Origin: GAS188 sp044445965
GTDB lineage: Bacteria; Pseudomonadota; Alphaproteobacteria; Rhizobiales; Beijerinckiaceae
Direction of reading: 5' to 3'
NCBI GenBank assembly: GCA_044445965.1
Contig: JBIOEJ010000029.1
Span: 1-50,534 of the forward strand
DNA length: 50,534 nt
The notes under the pieces are model-generated. The model saw nothing but the letters and a program-made list of their open reading frames with translations. It ran no database searches and was not told where the DNA came from. Of the stretch, positions 23,843 to 32,000 are shown one piece after another; positions within the stretch are counted from its first letter, which is position 1, and every line of letters begins with the position of its first letter. The translations under genes were made by a program, and so were the position numbers.

Positions 23843-24465
23843 TGACCGAGCCGACGCTCGGCGTGCTGCTCGCCGGTGGCCTCGCCCGGCGCATGGGCGG
23901 GGGCGACAAGCCGCTGCGCATGGTCGGCGGCAAGCCGCTGCTGGTGCATGTGATCGAACGGCTCGGCGCGCAATGCGAGGCTCTGATGCTCAATGCCAAT
24001 GGCGAGCCGGACCGCTTCTTCGTCTACGGCCTGCCGGTGGTCGCAGACAGCGTCGAAGGTTTCGCCGGCCCGCTCGCCGGCGTGCTCGCCGGCCTCGACT
24101 GGGCGGCAAGGCACCATAAGGGCGTGCCATGGCTCGTCAGCGTCGCGACCGACACGCCCTTCCTGCCGGGCGATCTCGTGGCGCGCCTGCATGCCGCGCG
24201 CCAGGCCGAAGGTGCGACGCTCGCCTGCGCGGCCTCGGGCGGGCGCACCCATCCGGTGATCGGCTTGTGGCCGGTCGAGATGCGCGAAGAGCTGCGCCGG
24301 GCGCTCGTCGTGGAGAGGCTGCGCAAGATCGATCTGTTCACGGCGCGGCATAAGCTCGCCGTCGCGGAATGGCCGGCCGAGCCTTACGACCCCTTCTTCA
24401 ACGCCAATGCGCCCGAGGACCTCGCGGAAGCCGAGCGCATCGCGCGGCTCGCCGGGCCGATATGA
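23842..24465 (+). CDS. mobA: Molybdenum cofactor guanylyltransferase MobA
   Basis: A 207-residue nucleotidyltransferase that joins GMP to molybdopterin to make MGD. The GTP-binding signature LAGGLARRMGGGDKPL is at residues about 9-24, DSVEGFAGPLAGVLAG follows near 70, the metal-binding Asp is in VATDTPFLP, and the C-terminal DPFFNANAPEDLAEAE is diagnostic. The start codon shares one base with the fdhD stop. Its place in the operon ensures supply of the bis-MGD form needed by the formate dehydrogenase. It is complete. Confidence 0.95.
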   Translation: MTEPTLGVLLAGGLARRMGGGDKPLRMVGGKPLLVHVIERLGAQCEALMLNANGEPDRFFVYGLPVVADSVEGFAGPLAGVLAGLDWAARHHKGVPWLVSVATDTPFLPGDLVARLHAARQAEGATLACAASGGRTHPVIGLWPVEMREELRRALVVERLRKIDLFTARHKLAVAEWPAEPYDPFFNANAPEDLAEAERIARLAGPI

Positions 24466-24472
24466 GCTCGCT

Positions 24473-24700
24473 TCAGCCCACGCTCTTGCGGATGCGGAAG
24501 ACGATGACGCCGCCCTCGTCATTCACGCCTGCGAGGGTATCGCCGGTCTCGTTCAGGAGGTTCGGAATGTCGATCCGCGACAGCGGGTCGGTGCAAGCGA
24601 CCGCGATCTCATCGCCCGGCGCCAGCCTCTTCAGCGCCTTGCGGGTGCGTAGCGCCGGCAATGGGCATTTGAGGCCCTTGAGGTCGAGCATGGTCGTCAT
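24473..24700 (-). CDS. TusA-like sulfurtransferase
   Basis: A 75-residue TusA/SirA-fold protein with the active-site motif LKCPLPALRTRKALKRL near the N-terminus and the typical end VNDEGGVIVFRIRKS. TusA proteins relay persulfide sulfur; in E. coli TusA helps direct sulfur to molybdenum cofactor synthesis. It lies convergent to mobA with only 7 bases between the stops, inside the formate dehydrogenase/cofactor cluster but on the opposite strand. A role in feeding FdhD with sulfur is a reasonable inference; a general housekeeping role is equally possible. Confidence 0.85.
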   Translation of the reverse strand: MTTMLDLKGLKCPLPALRTRKALKRLAPGDEIAVACTDPLSRIDIPNLLNETGDTLAGVNDEGGVIVFRIRKSVG

Positions 24701-24748
24701 GAGGGCGCTTCTATCGCGCCCCGGAACGGACGAACAGACGGCCCGTTT

Positions 24749-24886
24749 CCTTCTCCCGCTTGCGGGAGAAGGTGCCCTTCGCCTTGGCGAAGGGCGGATG
24801 AGGGCGTTGATGCCAAGCGGGACCCTCCCTCATCCTCCCCTCGCTGACGCGAGGGGCACTTTCTCCCATTTCTTGGGAGAAGGAGG
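24749..24886. repeat. Palindromic intergenic repeat pair (family A, divergent copy)
   Basis: CCTTCTCCCGCTTGCGGGAG opens a first hairpin at 24749-24772 and CTCCCATTTCTTGGGAG forms the matching end at 24863-24879; between them lie GCCCTTCGCC/GGCGAAGGGC and CCCTCGCTGACGCGAGGGG hairpins and a GGATGAGGG/CCCTCATCC pair. The right end runs straight into the ribosome-binding site of mobB, so this repeat forms its 5' leader. Confidence 0.75.
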
Positions 24887-24892
24887 AGTACC

Positions 24893-25438
24893 ATAAACCT
24901 CCTCGGCATCGCGGGTTGGAGCGGCGCCGGCAAGACGACGCTGCTCGCGAAGCTCATCCCGGCCCTCGTCGCGCGAGGGCTGCGCATCGCCACCGTCAAG
25001 CACGCCCATCACGGCTTCGACATCGACGCTCCGGGAAAGGATTCCTGGATCCACCGGCAGGCTGGCGCGGCCGAGGTCATCGTCTCCTCCGCGAGGCGCT
25101 TCGCGCTGATCCATGAGCTGGCGGCGGGCGAAGCGGAGGCGAGCCTGGCCTCGCTGCTGGCGCGTCTTTCGCCCTGCGATCTCGTGCTGGTCGAGGGTTA
25201 CAAGGGGCTCCCTCACCCCAAGCTCGAGGTCTTCCGCGCGGCGAATGGCCGCGAGGCGCTCCATCCGGCGGATGACCGCATCGTCGCGGTCGCCTCCGAC
25301 CAGCCGTTTCCGCGGGCGCGGGTTCCCGTCCTGCCGCTCGACGACATCGCCGCCATCGGCGATATGGTGGTCGCCAAGTCCTCGCCGGTCGGCGAGGTGA
25401 TCGCGGGACTGAAAGCCCATGGCGCAGCTCACCGATGA
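24893..25438 (+). CDS. mobB: Molybdopterin-guanine dinucleotide biosynthesis adapter MobB, apparent ATA start
   Basis: A 182-codon frame (including stop) with a P-loop GIAGWSGAGKTTLL right at the N-terminus, followed by ATVKHAHHGFDIDAPGKDSW and LVEGYKG, all typical of the GTP-binding adapter MobB. An in-frame stop lies at 24845-24847, and between it and the P-loop there is no ATG, GTG or TTG. The codon at the expected start, six bases after a GGAGG, is ATA (24893-24895). The next in-frame GTG (25184) would delete the P-loop. Either ATA is used as a rare start, or a G-to-A change has crippled the gene. The end overlaps moeA by 20 bases. Confidence 0.85.
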   Translation: MNLLGIAGWSGAGKTTLLAKLIPALVARGLRIATVKHAHHGFDIDAPGKDSWIHRQAGAAEVIVSSARRFALIHELAAGEAEASLASLLARLSPCDLVLVEGYKGLPHPKLEVFRAANGREALHPADDRIVAVASDQPFPRARVPVLPLDDIAAIGDMVVAKSSPVGEVIAGLKAHGAAHR

Positions 25439-26672
25439 CTGCTTCGCCTTCGGCGGCGAGCTCATGCCGGTCGATGCGGCGCTGGCCCTGATCGCCGAGC
25501 GGATCGCGCCGGTCGCGGGTGTCGAGGCGGTGAAGCTCGCCCATGCCGATGGGCGCGTGGTCGCGGCCGATATCCGCTCGCCCATGGCGCTGCCCCCCTT
25601 CGATAATGCGGCGGTCGACGGCTACGCGGTACGTCACGCCGATCTCGCAAGCGACGGCCCGACCACGCTGCCTGTTCGCGGTCGCATCGCCGCGGGCGGC
25701 ACGGCGGTGGGGCTCGCCGCCGCCGGCGCGGCCGTCCGGGTGTTCACGGGCGCGCCCTTGCCCGCCGACGCCGACACCATCTTCATGCAGGAGGACGTGG
25801 AGGAAAAAGGGGGCCGCGTCATCCTGCCGCCCGGCTTGCGCAAGGGCGCCAATCTGCGCCGCGCCGGGGAGGATGTGGCCGCTGCCGCCATCGTGCTGCC
25901 GGCGGGCCGCAGGCTGAAGCCGCAGGACGTAGCGCTTGCGGCCGCCGTCGGGCTCGCCTCGGTCGCCGTGCGGCGGCGGCTGAAGGTCGCGCTGTTCTCC
26001 ACGGGCGACGAGCTGGTCGAGCCGGGCGCCGCGCTGCGCATCGGCGCCATCCATGACTCGAACCGGCTTCTGCTCTCGAGCCTGCTTTCCCGCTTCGGCA
26101 CGGAGATCTCCGATCTCGGCATCTTGCGCGACGACCGGGACGAGCTCGCGCGCCGGCTCGCCGCCGCGGCGAAGGGCCATGACCTCATCCTTACCAGCGG
26201 CGGCGTCTCGACCGGCGAGGAGGACCACGTGAAGGCCGCTGTCGAAGACGTCGGCAAGCTCGTCTTCTGGCGGCTCGGCATCAAGCCGGGTCGGCCGGTC
26301 GCCATGGGCGTGATCGACGGCACCCCCTTCGCGGGGCTCCCCGGCAACCCGGTCGCGGTGTTCGTCACCTTCTGCCATGTGGTGCGCCCGCTGCTCGCGC
26401 GCTTATGCGGCATGGCGCTTACCCCGCTCGCGGCAATGCCGGTACGCGCGGCCTTCAGCTACCGCAAGAAGCCGGGCCGCCGCGAATATGTGCGCGTCGG
26501 CCTGCGCCGCGCGCCTGACGGAACGGTCGCCGCGGTGAAGCATGCGCAAGAGGGGGCCGGCATCCTCACCTCGCTCACCGAAACGGACGGCCTCGTCGAG
26601 CTCGCGGAGGATGTGCGCGCCGTCGCGCCGGGGGATGTGGTCGGTTTCCTGCCCTATGCGGCGATCTGGTGA
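25419..26672 (+). CDS. moeA: Molybdopterin molybdotransferase MoeA
   Basis: A 417-residue MoeA that inserts the metal into adenylylated molybdopterin. Motifs in order: LPPFDNAAVDGYAVR near residue 60, RVFTGAPLPADADTIFMQED near 110, KVALFSTGDELVEPG near 190, SGGVSTGEEDHVK and GIKPGRPVAMG near 270-290, LPGNPVAVFVTF near 310, and the C-terminal beta domain ending GDVVGFLPY. All active-site segments are intact. It is the last gene of the formate dehydrogenase/cofactor group and overlaps mobB by 20 bases. If the enzyme is a tungsten type, this copy might be specialised for it; sequence alone does not decide. Confidence 0.95.
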   Translation: MAQLTDDCFAFGGELMPVDAALALIAERIAPVAGVEAVKLAHADGRVVAADIRSPMALPPFDNAAVDGYAVRHADLASDGPTTLPVRGRIAAGGTAVGLAAAGAAVRVFTGAPLPADADTIFMQEDVEEKGGRVILPPGLRKGANLRRAGEDVAAAAIVLPAGRRLKPQDVALAAAVGLASVAVRRRLKVALFSTGDELVEPGAALRIGAIHDSNRLLLSSLLSRFGTEISDLGILRDDRDELARRLAAAAKGHDLILTSGGVSTGEEDHVKAAVEDVGKLVFWRLGIKPGRPVAMGVIDGTPFAGLPGNPVAVFVTFCHVVRPLLARLCGMALTPLAAMPVRAAFSYRKKPGRREYVRVGLRRAPDGTVAAVKHAQEGAGILTSLTETDGLVELAEDVRAVAPGDVVGFLPYAAIW

Positions 26673-26681
26673 GCGGCGCCC

Positions 26682-29090
26682 TTACCGCCGCGCCGCGAAG
26701 ATGCCGCTGCCGAGATAATTCGAGCCGATGCCCTGGAACAGGATGTTGCCGCCCATCTCCTGCGCCGGGCCCGTCGACCCTCTGAAGAACGAGCCGGCGA
26801 GCGAGAAGCCGGCGGGGATGCCGCTGATCGTCGATCCCGAGCCCGTGAAGAATCGGGGATCGGCGCCATTGAGCAGCGTCGTGCCGCTATAGCTGCGGTT
26901 GTCGAGATTGGAGATCGATACGGTGCCGGTGCTGTTGCCGAAATTCACCGTGTTCGAGAAATTGCCGGCCGCCACATATTGGCTGGTGCCGTCGCTGAAA
27001 TTGCCGATCACATGGCCGCCATAGGTCGCGCTTCCGGTCGTCGGGATCGTGCCGATATCGGGACGCACGCCAGCGACCCACATCATCAGCGGACCGCGAT
27101 CCGCCAAGGTCTGGGCGCTGTTCGTGGAATTGCGCGAAGTGTCGGCGGCCCAAAAGCCCCAGCGCGTATATTCGCAGTCGCAGAAATTGACGCCCGGGAA
27201 CATCGCCGCGGCGCCGACCGTGTCGGCCGTCACCATCATGAGACTGCCGCTGTTCAAGCCGGCGCCGTTCACCGTCGATAGCGGGTTCTGGATGCTGGAT
27301 GCCGAGTTCGGATCGGTGGTCGCGTCGATCGCCGCGAAGTTGCGCGAATCGATATAGGCGCTGCGCAAGTTGGCGCCGCCCTGCAGGCTGCCCAACTGAT
27401 AGTTGCCCGACAGATAGTCGTTCGCACCGACGCTCGAGCTCGCGCCGGACTGGGTCAGCGCCGCCACGTTGAAATTCGCCTGCAGGGCGGATTGCGTCGG
27501 ATCGAGCTGAATCTGGGCGGAGCCGCCGACCGCGAAAGCAGGACCCGCCGCGGCCCCCGACTGCGCCGAGGCATTGGCGAAGATGAAGGTGCGCATCAAG
27601 CCGCCCACGAAACCCGACAAGGTTTCGGCCGGGCGATCCGTACCGAGCCCCGAGGGAACAGCGGTCGACTTGGCCTTCTGGATGTAGCTGTAGTTCGTGA
27701 TCGGGGGCGGTCCCTGATAGGAGACCGCGTTGCCGCCCTGGAACTGTCCGTTTCCGGAATTGTAGAGATCGGCGGTGACGCTATAGCTCGAGGGCAGCCC
27801 GTCGGCGCCGAACAGCACCGGCCCCGCCGAGGTGACGCCACCAGAGGCGAAGCCGGGCGATTGATTGGTGGCAAGCCGCGTCGAGGCGCGCAAGCCCCCC
27901 GTCGAGATGGAGTTGGTGATCGAGGAGACCGCGACGAACAAGGTCGAGGTCTGGGAAGCGCCCTGACCGTTGATGGAGAGGCCGGCCTGCATCGTCTGGA
28001 TCGGCTGAATGGTCACGCCGTTCGAAGTCATGGCGGCGGAGCGATAGCCCAGCACCGGGGAGACGGTGTAGTTGCCGGCGGCCGCGAAGCTGCCGAGGAG
28101 ATAAGGAAGGGACGAGCCGAGCGAGGGATCGCTGCTCATCGTCAGCGCGAAGGCCTTCGGCGTCGCATTCTGCGCCAGGATTTTCGCGACGGTCGGCTTG
28201 GACGCTTGGTTCTGAACAGTGAGGTTGAGGGACGGCTGGGTCGGTGGCGGCAGCTGAGATCCCGGACCCCAAGGGGGATTGCTGGCGATCACGGGGTTCT
28301 GCCACGGCTGCCGGCTCGTCAAATCGCGGTTCGGCGCCTTGTCGGCGACGGAACCCGAATAGCCGCCCGTCTGTGCGCCCTTGCTGGTCAGCAGCCGGTT
28401 GGTCGCATCGATCGAAGCCTGGCTGACCGGTTGCGGGACGGACGGAGCGGCTCCGGCCGAACCGATCGTGACGCCGTAGCCCGGCCGACGGATGATCTCC
28501 TGCCCGGCGAGCGTCGTGACGGTGAGCTGGCCGAAGACGTTGTCGACGCTGGTGCACAACGGGGCATCGGACTGGGCGGTGCAATGGGCCTTGTCGTGCG
28601 AGATGACGGCGACGCCGCCCCGGATGCCGATGGTGGCGACCGGCGTCGACACCGTCGCCCCGCCGCCATGGCTGATATTGCCGCCGACGATGCGCAGCAC
28701 GCCCCTGCCGAGGGAAGCCGACATCTTGCCGGTACCCGTGCTCGGGTCATAGACGAACTCGTCGATGACGAGCTTGCTGTTCGGCCCGATATTCATCGTG
28801 GTCTTGTCGATGAAGACGAGCTGCACCGAACCCTTTTCGGAGGTTTCGACGCGCTCATTGTGGACGACGGCCGAGCCGATCTCGAGGACGCGCGTCGCTC
28901 CGCCGGCGATGCCCTTGGAAGCCGGGTTCACGGCGCCGGCCGTTCCGATCTGCTGGGCCCGCGCCAGGTCCGGCGCGACGACGAGCGTCGCGATCAAGAT
29001 CAGCGCCGAGGCCAAAGCGAGACGATTGCAAAACTCGCGCGGCGTCGGTGTCCGATCGACCTGGGCAAGAAGGCTGCTGCGTCTCACCAT
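26682..29090 (-). CDS. Exported FecR-domain protein with TbpB-like C-terminal barrel, candidate Slam substrate
   Basis: An 802-residue exported protein. A signal peptide ends near residue 45 (LARA then QQIG); no lipobox Cys follows, so it is soluble or secreted. Residues about 65-175 are a FecR-type domain (ETSEKGSVQLVFIDKTTMNI, ATIGIRGGVAVIS). The middle is Ser/Gly/Asn-rich, with FCDCEYTRWGFWAAD near residue 640. The last 113 residues resemble the eight-strand barrel of TbpB/HpuA/hemophilin-type Slam cargo: YGGHVIGNFSDG, NFSNTVNFGNSTG, SLAGSFFRGSTGPAQEMGG and a final GIFAARR. Its AGGAGG ribosome-binding site overlaps the stop of the large gene before it, so both are co-translated. The ligand is unknown. 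Confidence 0.7.
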   Translation of the reverse strand: MVRRSSLLAQVDRTPTPREFCNRLALASALILIATLVVAPDLARAQQIGTAGAVNPASKGIAGGATRVLEIGSAVVHNERVETSEKGSVQLVFIDKTTMNIGPNSKLVIDEFVYDPSTGTGKMSASLGRGVLRIVGGNISHGGGATVSTPVATIGIRGGVAVISHDKAHCTAQSDAPLCTSVDNVFGQLTVTTLAGQEIIRRPGYGVTIGSAGAAPSVPQPVSQASIDATNRLLTSKGAQTGGYSGSVADKAPNRDLTSRQPWQNPVIASNPPWGPGSQLPPPTQPSLNLTVQNQASKPTVAKILAQNATPKAFALTMSSDPSLGSSLPYLLGSFAAAGNYTVSPVLGYRSAAMTSNGVTIQPIQTMQAGLSINGQGASQTSTLFVAVSSITNSISTGGLRASTRLATNQSPGFASGGVTSAGPVLFGADGLPSSYSVTADLYNSGNGQFQGGNAVSYQGPPPITNYSYIQKAKSTAVPSGLGTDRPAETLSGFVGGLMRTFIFANASAQSGAAAGPAFAVGGSAQIQLDPTQSALQANFNVAALTQSGASSSVGANDYLSGNYQLGSLQGGANLRSAYIDSRNFAAIDATTDPNSASSIQNPLSTVNGAGLNSGSLMMVTADTVGAAAMFPGVNFCDCEYTRWGFWAADTSRNSTNSAQTLADRGPLMMWVAGVRPDIGTIPTTGSATYGGHVIGNFSDGTSQYVAAGNFSNTVNFGNSTGTVSISNLDNRSYSGTTLLNGADPRFFTGSGSTISGIPAGFSLAGSFFRGSTGPAQEMGGNILFQGIGSNYLGSGIFAARR

Positions 29091-29099
29091 ACCGCCCTC

Positions 29100-32000
29100 C
29101 TAGAACCTTACCGTCGGCCCGGCCGAGACCGAGAAGTTGCGCGTATCGTAGTTGCGGAGCGTCGAGTTCACTCTCTGGAACATGATCTGCGCCGCAAATC
29201 CCGCATTCGGCCATAAGGGCGCATCGAGCGATATCCCCGTATGCCACTCGCCGTCCTGGCGCGTCACGGTCGGATCGACCAGCGGGTTCGGCCCGCCATA
29301 GCGCGTCAAGGAATAGCCCGCCATCGGCGTCACCGTCCACACCCGCGGCTCGGACAGGAAGGGCGCGTAGAAATCGATGGGCAAGCCGGCATCGATGCCG
29401 AACAGGCGGTACTCGTCGAAGGTCTGATTGGCGGTCGCGGTCGAGAAGGTGACGCGCGACTGCCAGCGCACCGAGGACGAGATGGCGCCGGTCGCCGCGA
29501 AGGCGGCGTTCACGAGATCGCCGGTCTGCTGCTTGGCGGTCTGGTAGTCGGTCGAGTTGCGGTAGCTGCGGCGGCGGAATTCGAGGCTCGGCTCGAGCGC
29601 CAGATCCCCGCCGACCGTATAGTCGAGGGCGGCGCCCGCGCCGAGCGTCGTCAGATACGGGTTGTCGCCGAGCGTCGCCGCATTGCCGATCAGATAGGGG
29701 TGGAAGGTGAGCCCCGGCAGCGCGTCGGGCGCCACCGCGAGGCGAGGCCCGGTCTGGACTTCCGCGATGCCGAGATTGAGGCGGGTCACCTTGAACTGAC
29801 GCGCGTAATAGGCCGTCAGATCCGTCTGCCAGCCATCGCCGCGCTGGTTGCCGAAATCATAGATGTAGCGCCCGGAGGCGAGGCCGAAGGCGTTCCAATC
29901 GGCCTTGCGCGTGAACTGGCTGTTGAGCACCGCGTCCTGGCCGAGCGCCTTGACGAGCGTGTTCGAGGGCCCCGCATTGGCATTGGTCTGGTAGCGCAGG
30001 CCCGCTTGCCCGAAGAGCGCATATTGGTTGGGGTTCAGGCGCTTCTCGATCTCGCGCTGGAATTCCGCGACCCTCTTGCGCACTTCCTCGGGCGTATCGG
30101 GCGCCGAGACCGCGGCCTCGAAATGGCTGAGCGCCATCTTGTAGGAGCCGAGCCGGAAATAGAGCACGCCGAGCTCGAGCTCGACCCGCGGCAAATCCGC
30201 ATTGTAGAAGCGCATGCGCTCCAGCGCCCCGACCGCGGCCTCGTAGTCGCCGGCGGCGCTCGCGACCTCCGAGAAGTGGAAGGCGAGATCGAGGTTTTGC
30301 GGCTCGCGCACGAGCCGCGGGAACAGCGCGTCCTCTTCGGTCTTGGCGGCCTCGCGCGAGGAGAAGACGTAAGACGCGCCCGCCCCGGAGCCGGACCCTG
30401 GCTGCGTATGCGGGAGATCGTCGAAGATGATCTTCAGGCCGGCCATCCCCGCATAGCTATGCCCGCCATGGGCGAAATCGCCGTCGAAATTGGCGAACAG
30501 CTTGACGTTCTGCGTGATGCCGAGTTGCGCGCCGATATTGGCTTCGAGCGAATCGCGCGCCGGGCGCGAACCATCGACGCTGAAATCGGCGCCGGGGAGG
30601 TTGATCAAATAAGCTCCGATGCGGCGCGTGCGGTCGAACTCATGCACCCAGGCGAGCCGCAGATTGGGCGTGAGCTCTCGGCCATCGCCGAGATCGATCG
30701 GCGCCTCGATATTGGCGCCGAGATAGGAGCGCACCGAGTTGACGGATTGCGAGCCATAGCTGAGCCCGAGAATGCCGGGCGTGCCGTCCAGCAGCGCCGT
30801 CGCCTCCGTGAAGGCCGGCATGCCGACGCGTCTCGCCTCGAGCGCCGCGAAGGGACTGACCTTGAAGTTGCCGAAGCCCTGTTTCCAGCCGAGCTCGAGG
30901 CGCCCTCCGAATTCGTTCTCGGTGAAGCGGGCGGTGGCGAGCTCGGTCGGGCCCACGCCGATGATATAGCGCTTGAGATGGTCGCTGAAATAGCCGCCAT
31001 CGAGCATGGCGGTCGCATAGAGATGGCCGAAATTCGCGGCGCCGTAGACGCCGATATGCATGCCGCCTTCCGAGCCTTGCGTCGAGCGCGCGCTCGTCGA
31101 GAAGGAGCCGTCGGTGCCGCCCGCCGCGAAGCCGACCAGGAAATTGGCGTTGATCTGGTAGTCGACGCCGCCGGCCCCGCCAACGGCGCGCGCCGAGGAT
31201 TTGGCGATGCCGAACGCGTTGTCGCCGGGCAGTTGCTCGAGGCCGCCGAGCGCCGTGTACCAGATGCGCCAGGTGCGCGGCAGCGGCGTCTGCACGAAGG
31301 CCATCTGCTTGCCGCCCATCTTGTCGAAGGGCGCGATATGCTGGTCGTCGATCGGCGCATAGCCCAAAGCCTCGCTGGCGGTGATGCCGTTCGGGTCCGG
31401 GCCGCCGCCGCGCCAGAAGCTCGCCTGGCTCAGCATGGTCGAGGAGAACAGCCGGCTCGCCAGGAACGAGGCTTCCGGCGCCGCGGCCGCCCCCTCGCCC
31501 GAAAGCGAGTTGAAGGCTAGGTTGGCGCCGGCGCCGGTGAGATTGTCGATGCGCTCGATGATCTCCAGGCCTTGAGGCGAGAGCGCCCCATTGGCGAGCG
31601 CGAAAGCGAGGCCGAGGTCGTTGGGGCCGAGCGAGTTGAGAATGTTCCGATCGAATTGGTTCACCGCGTTCTGCAAGGCGGTCGCGACGATGTTCGGATT
31701 GCCGGGCTGGGCGGCCTGCTGGAAGTTGATGTCGTTGCGCTGCAAGGTCAGCAGCACGTCTTGGGGATCGTAGCTCAAGGTCGGCGTCAGGAAGGCGAAG
31801 TTCGTGGTGGCGCCGGAAAAGGTGCCGCTGACCCCGCCATCCGAGGTCAGGATCTTGTAGGTCGTCGAGGGCTGGTAGGTGCCGCTCGCCGCGAGCACGC
31901 CGACCGTGCCGCCGGCGATCGTCGTCTTGCCGGTCACATGGGTGAAGTCGCTCGCGCCCAGCGAATTGACCTCGACCGCATAGGTCGAGCCCGCCCCGAA

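Noticed and set aside
29100..30422. Treating the Slam-like part as a separate gene with its own start
   Set aside because: The frame is continuous with the autotransporter barrel, no stop intervenes, and no good ribosome-binding site with start was seen at the border.
29241..31520. A 759-codon open frame on the plus strand opposite the giant outer-membrane gene
   Set aside because: It is rich in Arg, Glu and Ala without any domain and mirrors the strong codon bias of the real minus-strand gene.
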